The notes beneath the pieces are model-generated. The model ran no database searches and was not told where the DNA came from. It saw only the letters and a program-made list of their open reading frames with translations. Made by a program: the position numbers and the translations under genes. This document shows, piece by piece, positions 24,501-38,400 of a stretch of 64,000 bases of DNA. How positions within the stretch are numbered: the first letter of the stretch is position 1; every line of letters starts with the position of its first letter. The stretch lies in NCBI GenBank assembly GCA_000231825.2, contig JH720293.1, positions 62,001-126,000 of the forward strand, written 5' to 3'. This stretch comes from Tetrahymena elliotti 4EA. Lineage: Eukaryota > Ciliophora > Oligohymenophorea > Hymenostomatida > Tetrahymenidae.

Positions 24501-27500
24501 AATTTAAATTTAAATTGGGATATATAAATGGGATTTTTTAAGATTTATCAGGTAATTTAAATACAATAAATAAATGATTATAATGAAATTTAATATTTAT
24601 TTAGGGTAACTAATAATTCAACAAGAGGAAGAGAAATGAATTTATTTCTTCACACAATAAAACTACTTTCATTAATTACTGAAGACAGAAACTATTTCAA
24701 TATTTACAAAGTCAGGTAGTATTTTCCTTACTACTTTCTTTTATCAATTATTAGAAATGATGATATCAATTACTTGATAAGAGGATTCTTTTTAGAACTC
24801 TATACAAATCTTTATATAAATGTGGATCCTTTTTATAAACTTCAACATCCTAAAACTCTTTAATTTTCTAAAGAATATTTATAAAATTAATAATAAGAGT
24901 TAATAAAAATAATTAATTAAAATAAAGTTGAAGTTAAATAAAAATTAGGATTCTTTTCAAAAGAAAAGCTAAAATCAGCTTAAACAAACTTATAAAATAA
25001 AAAAAATGAAGATGATAACCAAAGTTTAGATATAAATTCTAGGTTTTCAAGTGCATCTAATAAATCATCGAAATCTAGAAATTTGAGTAAAAGCGTGAAT
25101 AATAGATAGTAAAATAAGCAAAGCTAATTTAAACCATAATCACCTATTAACACTGTTAAAAATTCCTCTCTTTTAGAAAATTAAAAACAAAAATCTCCGA
25201 AAATAGAAATTAAAATATTGGAAACTAACCCAGATGAGCTCTAAGATAATGCTAAATTAATAAGCAAATAACCCAAATAAAAGTAATTCATCAAGATAAG
25301 TTTAAATAATGAAAATTAAGAAAAGCGATAGCAAATTTTGTAAAGAAGCGGGGAAATAGAACTTATTGATGAAGAAGAAAATATGTAAGAAGACTATATC
25401 CCTAGTTCTTAAAGAAATAAAGAAGATGATGGCTTTAATAGAAGAAAATCAGATCTATCAATAAAAATTAAAAATTAAAAATCATTTGAAAATAATCAGA
25501 TAAAAAATCGTTCAAAAACACAGTTTAGCAAAGCACAATTGAAAATAATAGAAAACAATATAATTTTTGAAAAGAAATTAGAATAGCATTACAAGGATTA
25601 TTATTATCCTGGTGAAGAAGACTAAGGAATATAAGATTATGTGGATCAAAATGATAAATAAAATAAATTATCTTAAAGATCAATTAAAAATTAAGATAAT
25701 TTATTGGTTTAAAATGAATAAACTTTGACTTCTTTTGAGGAGACAAATTTAAACTCAAAAAATGTAATCAGTAAATAATCATTTAAGCAGGCTTAAGAAT
25801 AAAATAATTAAATTAAAAACTTCTTAGATTAAGGAGCAAGAAAGAATTCTATAGAAAATATTTTAAATTAGAAAAGTAGTAGTATTAAAAATGATATTTA
25901 GTCTTCAAAAAAAATTTAAAAACTTGAATAAAAATAGCTAGAAAATGAAAGTGTTGATTTAGAAAATAGCAAATCATCATAAAATGATAATGGTTTGAGT
26001 GGCTAAAACATTCCTTTTTAAACTTATAAAAAGTTCCCAAACATATTTGAAAAATAAAAAATTAATGCGAAAGAAGAAAATTAGAATAAAGAAGGAGATG
26101 AATATGAAGAGGGAGAAGACGGTGAGAAGGAAGAAGTAGAAGAAGAAGAGGAGGAGGAAGAAGAAGAAGATGATGAATAGTAAGAATCAGAGGATTAATT
26201 GGAATAAATGGATGTTGTTTAATTAGAGCTGAAGGATTATAATGATAATAAAAAAGATGATGATGCAGAATTATGTGAAGAATTAGAGTATAGAGTTGAA
26301 GATTGGATTTAGCAAATATAATCCTATATTTTAGAGTTTTTAGAATAAGTAGCTATTTAGAAAGGATAAGAAAATATTAATGAAAATGTTAGCAACATAC
26401 AGTTAAATTATATTTATTATGTTATTAAAAGCTTTAGATTACTTGTTGAAATTAACTAATGTCCTCTTGATCACAAAGTTATTAAATACCTAACAGAATT
26501 TTTCAAGATTGAGAGTAAAGACTAGTATTAAGTGTAAAACGATGCTATACCGTTTCTTGTTTGTAAATTTTATTTAATTTTTTGCATTTTTTATTTTTTT
26601 TTTAAGAAAAAACTGAAAAGCAAAAAAAGAAAGAAATATTTAAAGAGTTAGACAGAAGAATAGTAATTTTTTGTTCATTTATTTCATTTAATTTAAAAAC
26701 ATTTTTTAACATTAGCTATCAATAAAAATAAAATCAGAAATTATAGATATTTACACAAATGTAGCTTAAAGAAAGTAAAAGTAGTAGTTTGATCTTCTTA
26801 TTGCATAAATGAGCTATAAAATAGAAGATTTAGTAAAACTAGATGAACACATTAATTTCTTTTATGGAAAACAAAAATTACTTATGGATGACTACTCTTT
26901 AGAAGAAGAAGATTTTAATTTAGAATTTAATAATGGAGATAACGAAAAATAAGATGATGGTGATGAACCAAAATAAAATTTAGAGAATAAACTTAAGAGA
27001 GGAAATAGTTAAGTTAGTGATTATCTTTCTAATTAATAAAGTAAAGATAGTAATATTAGAAATAAAAAAACAAGTTAAATTTAAAAAGAAGATGAAAGAT
27101 CTGATAGGATAATTTAAAATTAGAAGAGAAAAGAAGATTTGGATAAAAATAAATAATTAAACTTACAAATTATTAAAAAATTTGATAAAAGCATTTTAAA
27201 ATTTTATAAAATCTTGAATGATTATGTTAATAAAGATTTAATAAAATTTATGATTAATTAGTACAGTATACTTTAAAAGGATCTTGGTGGAAAGTTTGAA
27301 ATTTTTAGCACAACTTTCATTTCAAACATTTTGGAAATTTTGAAATACAATAATGAGCAGAATTTGAATGAAAAAATCTTATATTTGATGTTCTTAGTTA
27401 CTAATTATAAGTAAGAGTTCATATAAATGCTTTTTCAGTCTCAAATTATATTTAAAAATGAAGAGGTAGCTAAATTTGAAGTACTCCAAGCACTTACAAA

Positions 27501-30500
27501 TGTTATGAAAACATTTTAGGAGAGAAGATTTATTTTTTCAATTAGTTCTGATGTAACAGAGATGTCAAAATTGCTACAACTTATACAAGCAACATTGTAA
27601 AAAGGGATAGTTTAATTAAAAGAAGCTTATAAGAAATTAGAAGTTAACAAAAAAGAAGAAGATTATTTCTTTAAAATACAAAAAATGCTATTTTCACTTG
27701 AATATCATAAATTTGTGATTGAATTCTTAGAAGATGCTTATCTCTTTTTCTATTAAAAGATTTAAATTGATATAATAAAGCCTGTAGTTTAGCAGTGCTT
27801 TGAGTTTTTAACATTATTTTGCTATGAGAATTATGAGAATATATAAGCAATTAAGTAATACTATCCAATTATTTAAAGCTATCTTGCTTGCACAGAAATA
27901 GGATAAACTTAGTTTTTTGCTGAAATTTTTTTGGATATTACTTAAAAAAGAGAAAACATAGAGTAAGGTTTGTTGACGGACTATTTAAACAGTTTAAGAT
28001 CAAAGAGTGACTCTATATGCTAAATAGACCCTAGTAACTTGATAATATTTAACAATCTATTCTTGAAAAAAGGAATTTACAGAGAAATTATTGCAAAGCT
28101 AATATTTCAAGAGATATTTTAAACAGAAAACATTTATAAGTTTTTTGGAATGAAAAATTTTATTTTAAGAGAAGAATATGATTAAGAAGTTGATGAAGAA
28201 GAAGAGATGTTGGATTAAAATTAAGTCAAATTGTTAAATTCTTTAAGAATAAAAATTTTGTAAATTCAAAGTAAATTTTTTTCTTTTTCTTGCCAAGAAT
28301 TCATTCATTTTACTTTCATTAACTAAAAAAGAGGAAAATAGTCAAAAACTTAGCTTTGAAATGGATTGGATACAAAAAGATAGAGTAAATTATTTATTTC
28401 ATTAGATTTTTTAAAATTATTTATTTAAAAATTTAAATAGCTCCCTTATTTATATCAAGCTTATGCTTTGAGAACTGCCAGAATTATTTATTCAAATTTA
28501 AGAACAAAAGATAAATTTAATGATCAGTTAAAGTTAATATTTTCAACTTAATACTTATTTAGCATTCTTTCTCTGGATGATTTTTATAAGGAATAAAGTG
28601 AAGAAAATTTTTTGAAATTGGTTTTAAAAGTAGAGCTAATGCAAACTATTGATAGCTTATGGTTAAAGACCTAAAATTATCCTTCAGATATTATCAGAAA
28701 TCAAGCAATTATAAAGTTTTTAAAAGAGTAAATAAAGTTTTTAGACAATTATAAAGAAGAAAATAACTTAGAAGTAGAAAAGTTTATTTAGTAAGTAAGA
28801 AATTCTGAAATAAATCCAAGATAATAAGATTGTTTTATTTAAATTTACACACTGAATTATCTAAAAAATATTATGCCTATGAATAAAATTACGAAGTTAG
28901 AAGAACCTTATGGAGTACTAAACTATATTTTTAAATATCTTATTCCATTTATGACACATCTTAAAATCGTTTTTTCTGTTCTATCATAGAGTTCTTGGTA
29001 TCCAGAGGTAATTTTTATATTATTTTAAATTAAAATAACCATTTTTACTAAAAAAAAGGGCTTACCAAAAAATGAATTAAAACTGTTAGGCATTTTTGGC
29101 CAAAAATTTTATGACTTTTTCTTTAAAAAGATAAATTAAGCGAATTAGTTACTGGTTAAAGAGAATTTCAAAGAGGAAATAACTGAATTTTAGAAAATAT
29201 TTGAGGTTGGTAGTTTTTTTACTGAAAAAGGTGCCTTTCTATAAAATTTAGATAAATAAATAGAGAAAGATAAAGACAATGCAATCAGTCTTAAAAATAT
29301 AAGTTTAGTTAAAAATAAAATTATTGGATAGAATTTAACAAAGAATAACCCATCTTCTCTGTACTCTCATAACCAATTAAAAACAGAACAATCTTTATCT
29401 AAACATGAAATAGGAGAAAATAAGTCTATTTTGCAAAACCATAGTATGCTAAGAAACGCAGAAGAAAATTAAAATCAAAATGAGTTAAAAAGTATGAATT
29501 AAAATAGTGAAAAAGCTTCCAATGCTAATGCTATAGAAACAAGGCTTTAAAAATTTGAATAAGAATCCTAATCTGCAAATGTTTAACTTTAATCAAATGG
29601 GTAGCCTATTTCTATTATAAGCTTATTCAATTAGAAGAAAGAGAACTTGCTAACAAATTTGAATTCCTCAAATGTTAGTCAATACAATAAAATAAGTGAT
29701 TAAATAAAATAAATGTATATCCAATCAAATTACATTTATAAATAAGGCAAAGAGTAAAGTTGGAATGAAAGTAGATACCTTTCAGAAGAAGTAGATTTTT
29801 GTACATTATCCAAACAATTTTATAAAGCAGGAAATAGCAAATTACTGAATAAAAATAGTATTATTTTTGAAATGGAGTTTACTGCATTAGAAATTGGCAA
29901 AAATTTACCTTATTTAAGAAATCTTTTATCCTTAAGAAGAAAAGAACAAAACTCTTAAGCATACAGAAAATTATTTTTAAATATTTTGGTTAATGAAAAT
30001 ATCAGATAAAATATTATATTTAGTTAAAATGAATATCTAATAAGAATGATACTCTATGAAATTTCTGAAAAAAAAGGTAAAGATTAAATTAATCTAGGGT
30101 ATAGTGAAAAACCAATAGAAATTAAAGCCTTTTTTGAGAAAATATTTGCTTACATAGACCACACACTTCTTTATCTAGACTAAACAAACTAGCAAATATA
30201 GATCAATACTATTCAAAATATCATTTATTTGGTTATTGAAATACTTGATAAATAATCTGAAGAATAAAAAAAAGATACCTAAGATTTCATTTATTTTAAG
30301 TGTTTTTCAAGGATTCTTAAAAACTCACTAACCAAATAGACAACCTTAAAAAATTAAGTGATAATTTAATCAATAATTAGGTTATTATGTAAATTAATGG
30401 AAGGAAAAAATAAAGAAGTCAGAAATGATTTTTATGATATTTTAAGTTCTATTCCTGAAATAGAGAATTTAATTAATTTCATTTCCTAAGTTATTTATGA

Positions 30501-33262
30501 ATAAATAGTAGCAACTAAATGCATTATTAACAAAAAAGAGATGTTCTTCCATCTCTTAAATAACTATAAAAATTTTTCTTTCAGAAGGGACTAAGTTTCT
30601 CTATTTGAACATATTTGCTTGCTAATCTAACTTTTGAATATGGACTAATATTCACCATTCTAAGTAATTTATTAAATATTTTATTTTTTACAAAACGACA
30701 AAATAAATAGATATTCTGGAGAAAGTAGATGAATTCAAATAATAGTTAGGATATCATGGTCTTGTTTATTAAATTACTAGACTAATTAGTAAAATCAACA
30801 ATCCTGAACATTTAGATATCAAGTATTCATTCTTTCAATTAATCAAAATATTTTTTAATTTTTTTATTTAGAACAAATAAGATATTCTAGCTATTTCCAT
30901 GATTAGATAATTATGTCAATTAAAGTTCTGTAATCAATGATTTAAGGTAGCTTGATTGAAAATAAAGACTAACTAATGTAATCAACATTTCTAGAAAATA
31001 TGGCTCTACTGTGGGATGCTGAGAAGTATCTTACTGAAGAGTCAATTTAAGGAAAAAAGAAAGATAAATATTTAGAATACTTTTTGGGGATTATCGGGTT
31101 TGATAATAGGAATGATTTGACATAAAATGCATTCACAGAATAAAATCTAAATTAAATAAAAAATTATATGTTAGAAATGTTTGAACATTTGGTAGAAAGC
31201 GATTTGAATCAATATAGGAAGAAATAAATAGTGAGAAGACTTACTTATTAGAATCTTTTCAATTGCTTCTTAGATTAATTTTAACAATTCAAATCTAAAT
31301 ACTAGGGCTTTTTTTCTTCTTATTCTCATCAATTCCTAAAATATAGTTTTAAGATATTTTCTCTCTTACAAAATCACGAAGAATCTATCAGAAACTTGGA
31401 ACAAGCATTAATAAACTAAGCAAATTAGTTGATAGTAATTTTATATTCTTTATTAGTAAACTTTATTTTAATAATTTATTTTTAAAATATGAAAAGGGTA
31501 ACAAAAATAAAAAAAGTTTAATCAGAACTGAAAGACAATTAGAGGAAGAACAAAAAATTGCTTTGTTTGCTGAAGCATACACATTTTTAGAAAAGAATAC
31601 AGGAAAAATAATTATTTATAATGAGGAAATAAATGATTTATAAGTAATTTATTTTTCTTACTCACCTCACTGTAATTCTAGTAATAATATTATTGAGTCC
31701 GAAATAAATAAATAAATTGATAGATTTTCTTATGAAACTAAAATAAAATCATTTTTCGACTTGGCTGAGGAATATAGCTAGAGACTTCTAGTGCTATAGC
31801 AGTTTAAAGATAAGAGTCTGAAAAGTAGAATATTCAAATCACTCATTTTTATCTTTAATTACTTTGAGATTTTTAGATTAATAAATTTCTTACTTGGTAT
31901 CTGTATAAACATTTATCTACTTCTAAAATACTAAGATGTTGAAGGGTCTGAGTTTTTTAGTAAAATTAGATATGGTAGCATGGATAATTTCATGAAAATA
32001 TCTATTTTAATTCTTTTCGGTTTTGATTTTTTGATGCTTGTATTTTAAATTCTGCAAATATAGAGCTACTATTCTTGGAAAGTAAGAAATGATATTAAAA
32101 ACAAGATAATTTAGAAAAAGTAGCAGCACAGTATACAATTTAAATCATCAAAAGGGTAAAATCTAAAGTAGATCATTTAACAATAGCTTTAATCAAAAGC
32201 ATCTAGCTAAGGGTTGAATATAAATTTAAAGTTGTCTAAACTAGAGATACTTTTTATTTATATAAAGAATTGGTTCTCAATCAAAACTATCTCATATGTA
32301 GTGTTTTACACTCCAATATTATTTTTAACTTTGTTTTTCAATGATTTCTTTGCTTCCCTCCTTTTGCTTGATGTTTTTTTCTAATTCCCTGACACTCTAA
32401 ATATTGTTAAAGTTATCTGGAATATGAAGATTAAAATTATTTCAACTCTTATTCTTTATTTTATGCTAATTTATATTTTTTCTATGATCTCCTTCCTAGT
32501 TACTCCATTAAATGAAGCATATGATAACATTTGTGATAATTTCTTAAGTTGCTTTTCTATCTTTTTAGATTCCTCTCTTAGGAGTCTTGTAACTTCATCC
32601 CCAATTTATTAGCCTATTTATGAAAGTAAAATAATTTAAAATTAATTAAATTAAAAAATTTTACTTATTATAAATAGAATATGGTAGAAGCTATGTATTA
32701 ACTTATGAAAACATCTACCTCTTTTTCTATATATTTTTAGTTATATCTTTGATATGGGTCTGGACTTTTACAGGTAATTAATTTCATTTTACTTTTTTAA
32801 ATTAATATTTCAAATTTAAAAAAGCTTACTTTATTGATGCCTTTTCCTAGTTGAGAATATAAAATGAAAAATACACAAATGATATGCAAAATGTATGCCT
32901 TATTTGTACTTTAGATAGGAAGTAAATTACTTAAATTTGTCCAAAGGGATTTGACTATCATATTAATGTATAGAAATCTTATTCAAACTTTAAAATTTAA
33001 ATAAAAATACAATTTATATTTAGAATGTACACAACTAATGGGATTACCTCAAATATATCTCTATACTACTCACAAAGAACAAGGAAGAATACACAAGTAC
33101 TGAAGTATAGATCTTTGAAAATTGGCAAAAGCGTAACACTAATTGGATTCCTAATGGATAACAGTAATTTTATTTACACAAAAATAGAAATTTAAAGCTA
33201 AAAACAAATTAAAAATTAGAACAATAAATTTCATTTAGTAACAGAATAAAGTTAATTTATGA
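21519..33262 (+). CDS. IP3-receptor-family intracellular calcium-release channel
   Basis: A 21-exon model sums to exactly 3,505 codons. Exons run 21519-21952, 22053-22307, 22372-22785, 22847-23052, 23204-23691, 23748-24029, 24082-24243 (or from 24157), 24298-24551, 24605-26562, 26607-26662, 26716-28270, 28332-28384, 28441-29007, 29059-30663, 30711-30822, 30872-31434, 31497-32625, 32678-32773, 32825-32967, 33024-33163 and 33220-33262. The N-terminus has the family's beta-trefoil/MIR features (KYGDIIALKISG, FQFQQFYKNR, FQNIRSGKYLKF) and then RIH-type helices. Exon 9 carries a disordered insert of several hundred residues with an acidic run. The C-terminus has six TM helices, AYFIDAFSQLR (compare GVIIDTFADLR), and the linker C2H2 zinc site (CLIC then HINNVH). 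The GGGVGD pore filter is replaced after CDNFLSCFS...LRS. It probably sits in ER or other calcium-store membranes; ligand binding cannot be judged. Confidence 0.85.
26097..26180 (+). repeat. GAA/GAG-rich low-complexity run in channel exon 9
   Basis: A purine-rich stretch of GAA, GAG and GAT codons encodes an almost unbroken acidic run within the disordered insert of the channel protein. It is a simple-sequence expansion, in frame. Confidence 0.7.
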
Positions 33263-33401
33263 GGCTAGAGCGTTGTAAAGAAAATAAACATGTAAATATA
33301 TCTTAATTTCAAGAATAAATAATACCCTATGCATAACAGTCTTAATAGAATTTTACATTTTAATTCTAATTTTGTGTTTATAAAATTATAAAATTTGTGT
33401 T

Positions 33402-34762
33402 TCAATTGCTTTTCATGAATTATTGTTTCAATAATTGCAAATATGCTTGTTATTCTTTAAGGTTTTTATAACTCCTTGCTATTAAATTTAAATTATTTTA
33501 TGACTATCTGTCTTGATTTAATTTGGAAATTAAATCTTCCAAATTCTAGATTTCAGTATCTAAGATAGCTATTGCTCCTTGAATTTCAAATCTCTTTTAT
33601 TAAAAGTAAAATATATTATATTACATTTAAATGCATTTGTTTTATTTTTTACCTCTGCAAACTTTTGTAGTTCACTATGCTCATAGAGATATTCCTAAAT
33701 TTTCTAGCTGTATTACTCTTGTTTAAATTAAACTCTTTTCTTCAACTCATCTAATGACTGGTATTCTGTTTAAATGCTATCTGTAATTTTTAATTTTGAG
33801 AATTTTGAGATTCTGAAAAAAAAAAAAAAATTTACTTGCCAAATTTGCAACCATTTCAGATTTTTCTTTACAATTTTTAACAAGTTAGCAATATTATTAA
33901 GTTAATTGTATTTGTTGATTTATAAATTCTGGTTATGTAGAGAATTTATTGTATTCATATTATCTCTTATTTTCTTATACATTAGGAAAAATATCTCTTA
34001 AAGTGAGTTAGTTAAGCTCTAAACATTTTTAAGCTTCTTTCAACTAAAAAGCTACTTATTCAGCTGATATTTAGATGATGTCTCTATGCAATTAAAACAA
34101 AATTTTATGTATATCTTTTAATGTAAATAAATATATTATTATACCCAAAATTCAAAGGTCTAATATCTAACATTTCATTTATATTCCTAACCAATTCTTT
34201 GAGACTAGATTAATCAGGGCTCCAAGGATAATAGTCATAATATTTTATTTCCAAGGTGTTATTATCAACATAATCTTCAATAAATTTGTTATCCAAGTAG
34301 AATTTTGGTCTTTTTTGAGGAAAATCATAACTCAGCTATCTATATTATTTGATTGAAAATGTATCATCAGTATATTTTGGAATAAATAATTCTCATTATT
34401 ATAATGCTGCATAATAAAAATTTACAATCTAATATTGTATGGTTTTCCATTTTTCTTTGATTGAAATGTTATATGGTATTCTTCTCTATCTATATCACCT
34501 GCTTTATAAAATTCTTCTACCTTTTACACTGGATAAATTTTTTTCAAATCATCTACTTGCTATAAACGCCTAGTTTATATAAAATAGTTAGAATCTCTCA
34601 TCCAAAAGATTAAATGCTTAAAACATAATTTTAGAAAAAATACTTTTGTAAATTCTATGCCTACTACTAAGATACATTCTATTCTTTTTGTTCGAAAAGC
34701 TTAGATTTATAGTTTTCATAAATTTTGCTATGAAAATCATCATTTTTGTAATTATATGCCAT
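33402..34762 (-). CDS. UEV-domain and coiled-coil protein, ESCRT-I (Tsg101/Vps23)-like
   Basis: Six exons (34676-34762, 34426-34616, 34145-34339, 33836-34083, 33653-33780, 33402-33593) give 346 aa with all phases consistent. Residues about 80-160 look like a UEV (catalytically dead E2) fold: YNIRLQLSYDFPQKRPKFYL, then EIKYYDYYPWSPDQSSLKEL, with no active-site Cys. Next come coiled-coil segments, then a block AERFEIQGAIAILDTEIQNL that resembles the start of the Tsg101 steadiness box. In other eukaryotes this architecture binds ubiquitin and late-domain motifs and sorts cargo in multivesicular-body formation. VPS37A, another ESCRT-I subunit with a UEV-like domain, is the main alternative. The assignment rests on pattern resemblance, not an alignment. 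It is tail-to-tail with the channel gene, 139 nt between the stops. Confidence 0.5.
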
Positions 34763-34948
34763 TTTAAAATTTAGTCAAGAGATCAATTATTTTTCTATTT
34801 TTTTTGAAAGTGTTTTATATATACTAATTAAACATTAACTATTTATACATACTAAATATTAGAATTTTTCTGAATCTATCTGATATCTTATTTAATTTTA
34901 AAATAAAAGATAGAAACAATCAGATTTTGGAAAAATTAGAGGAGAAAA

Positions 34949-35191
34949 ATGAGTGAAAGGTTTTATTAACAAATTCAACATACAGGTTAAAAATAAAAAA
35001 GTGAGAGAATTTGTCTAATAGCCTTAAAATGTAAGGAATAATTTAAAGAAGAATTAAACATAAAATAAATAGACTAAGGAATAGCAAAATGCAATTAAAT
35101 TAGAATGTATTATATAATATATTTTATAGTTGAATTAGATAGATGCTTATACTTAAATAATAAATTTTAGTATATTTCTATTGAAGAATGA
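34949..35191 (+). CDS. Possible small protein of 80 aa
   Basis: An open ciliate-code frame from ATG to TGA, divergent from the UEV gene 187 nt away. The first 45 residues are hydrophilic and Lys/Gln/Glu-rich (MSERFYQQIQHTGQKQKSER); the rest is Ile/Tyr-rich and could instead be intron. No family is recognised. Since only TGA stops translation here, an 80-codon frame in AT-rich DNA can occur by chance, so this is weak. Confidence 0.25.
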
Positions 35192-35461
35192 TTATTAGAT
35201 AATAAATATATTATTTTAGTGGTTATTAATTTTATTAACTTTATATTGTTTATAAATACTCTTTCATGTTTTTAAAAATTATTTTTTTTATGTTTTATTA
35301 TTTATTTTAATATTTAATGTTTGTGAATAGATGTGGACTTATGTGTTAATTGTGTATATCTTGTGATAAAAATCAAATTAAAATGTTTAAAATTAATTCA
35401 TCTATATTAATAATAGATTTTATTTGTGTATATTTATTTATTTTTATTATTTATTATGCTT

Positions 35462-38400
35462 TCATTAGTTACTAAAGCTAAATTCATGAGAATTAAAATG
35501 CTCATTTGAAGCAAGGAGAGTTGGAGAAGATATCATGCTTTTTCCATTAGTAGTTGACCCTCCTGAACCGTTTTTCATAAAATCGAAACCTAAGTTATTA
35601 CTTTGGTTGCTACAGGTACTGTTACTTGATTAACTTATGGTACTTCCTTTAACTCTCATGCTGCATTAGCTACTAACTTTTCTAATTAAAAAGGGTTTAT
35701 ATTTTTCACTTTCTTTAGAGTTGAGAGCAATTTTTGGCAAAGCTTTTTATGAAGATTTAAGTTTTTGTTGTTAACTATTTTCATTTTGGTTTTGAGGGGC
35801 ACTGCTATAATCATTGAAATTGGCAGTTTTATTGTAATTATTTAGAGAATTTACCTATTCTTACTACATTCCTTACTCTTGAACAAATTCATTAAATTAT
35901 TTATATTGATTATTTTATTGATAATTTTCAATTGCATGTTCTTAGTTTTTAGAATTATTTATTTAAATTGGGAATGAGAAAGTATTTTAATAATTAAAAT
36001 TAGAAGTATCACAACAATCAGAATAGAATTGCTTTAATTGAGGTGGAGGTAAGGCTACAATGCTGTTTTAACTAGATTATATTTATTTATCTGAAAATAG
36101 ATAGAGATTTTCATACTATAAACTTGGGCTATTTAAGGAATTCGTATTATTTTATTGAATGCTATTTTTAGTGGTATCTGAGTTTTCACCTTCAAAGAAT
36201 GTTTGCTCTTCTTTTGCATGTTCTTCTTCTGCATTAACACTCTAGTTATCTTCAATTTATTCTTCTATTTAAACCTCTGCTAAGCTACTAGATTCTTATT
36301 AATTTAAAGGAATAAATGATTGAAGTTTTGTAGTAGATAAAGCTTTAGCTTTTTTCTTCTTTTCAATTTCATTATTTTAATTAGTATTGGTAACTGTTAC
36401 TTAAGCTTCTTACTTATCTATATTTTAATCAGCATTTTAATTTTTTGAAGAAGAAGAAGATGAAATCAAAGTAGCTGAAGGCTTACCTGATTTTTTATCT
36501 TGATTGTTAGGAAGTACAGATACTTCTTTTATTTTTTTATTGATAGCAGAAACGGGAACTTTAAAGTTACTAAAATCTATGTTATTTCCACCTTTTGGTT
36601 TATTAACTGCAACTGGCTTTCTACTAATAAATTTGGTTGCTTGAGATTCTTAGCTATCGCTATTTTCAGTGTCTTTTCTTTCTTTAAAAGATCCTGAAAA
36701 TAATTTGTTCTTTTTCTCTGTATCAACATTTTTTGTGCTATATGATCCTTTGCTTATTGCTTCATGAATATTTGCAGAGCTTTTTACATCATAATTTGGA
36801 GTTCTTTTCTAGTTGCTTGTTGGAATTTTTGGTCTTGAAGCTTGTTGAGACATTGGATGATGTAGCATACTTTTTTGACTTTGTTGAGAATTAGGTGTGT
36901 TTGTTTCTTATTTCTTAGCAGATGAAATACCGCTTTTTGTTTTTTCAGAAAGCTTTTAATTTTTTTCACTGCTTTATTGAATCAAGGCATTTTTAGGGCT
37001 ATTTGGGATCGATAATTCATTTGTGCAAGACCTAATTTAATTTATATTGAATCCAGAATCATCTTATTTTAACTCTGGATTTTATTTTAAAAGTTTTCTA
37101 CTTTAAATCTTCTAATTTTATTGTAAAGTGGGAGGACTAAGTAAGCGATTATGTTTTTCAGTAGGAGAGAGCATTCTAAAAGTATTACAAGGGGATACTG
37201 CTTAACTTAAGGGTTAAGCAGAAATCAATCTCTTGATACTTCCAGAAGCTGATTAATTATTTTATTTTGAAAGGATATTTTTGGAAGTTTAATTTAAGTT
37301 GTTAGTATTTTGTTAATTATTGAGGTTCAGATCGTATTATTGTTCTATAAAATTATTTTTATTAAATTGAAATTCTTTCTTTAGCTAACTTAGAGGAGTG
37401 TTTAACTATAATTATTAATTATTTGATGATTTGGTAGAACGGCTCCCCATAGCACTAACAAAAGGGCGTTAAAAGTACTAAGTATTTTATGGGCTCTAGA
37501 ATTAAAAGTTATTTTTTTTAGCGTCATCTATGTTTGATCTTGGTGATAGTATGGAATAACAATTATCAAATTGTTTTATGCTTTAATAATTGTCTATATT
37601 TTAAATAGAGTGCTGAGATAGCTTTAGCTAATTCACTTAAATTTATGGATTTGACATTCTCTATTATTAAGGGGAGCTAAAAGTATTATCAGGATATTAG
37701 AAGAATTTGAAATTGCTTTAAAGGGGCTCTTCGTCATTTATATTACTTTATTGTTGTTATTCTTAATTTTCGTTAAAGAAATCAGAAGGGAATTTATTTT
37801 TAGACTAAACTCTGATCATTCTCTTTTTTCTATTAATATTTAAAAAATGTTAGTTTTAAATTATTTTAAAATGGAAATATTTTAAAATAAGCTTGCTTTT
37901 TAGAGAAGAAGGGTGAGAAATAACTAATTCTATTTTTAATTTCCCCTTTAAAAAATCTGGAAAATTAATTGAAGTAAAGTCGTCAGCTGATTTGATGATG
38001 AATCAAAATTAGAAAAAAATATTGAAAACTTTTAAATTTGATTAATTAGAAAAGAAAGCGATGAATTTATTTCATACATTTGATATTTTTAAATTTAAAA
38101 AATAAAAGAAAAAATTATAATTAACAACAATTTTAAGGATTTTATTAGTTTGTCATTGTTGATTAATAAGATACTAAGATAAGGTTATTCGTTTAAATTT
38201 TGCAATTAACTTTAAAAAATCAGCTTTAAATCTTGAAGCAAAAACCAATTTAAAACTGTTTTTTGAGAGATAAAAACAATGTCCAATTTTTCTTTTCATA
38301 ATTCAAATGACGCTTGAATCAAAAAAAATATATGGGTACATTTATCAAAAATGATAATCGTTTCATTTATTTATATCATTTTATCTGTAATGATAAAAAT

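Noticed and set aside
24716..24754. A 39-nt intron in channel exon 9
   Set aside because: The stretch is in frame and reads as coding (KVRQYFPYYFLLSIIRNDD), and would be shorter than other introns here; kept as exon, though splicing cannot be excluded.
32424..32612. Separate small membrane protein
   Set aside because: It is the pore region of the IP3R-type channel; the frame is open on both sides under the ciliate code.
33263..33520. Extension of the channel frame past 33164 without splicing
   Set aside because: The unspliced frame would run antisense into the UEV gene. A 56-nt intron (33164-33219) gives a clean end at 33262.
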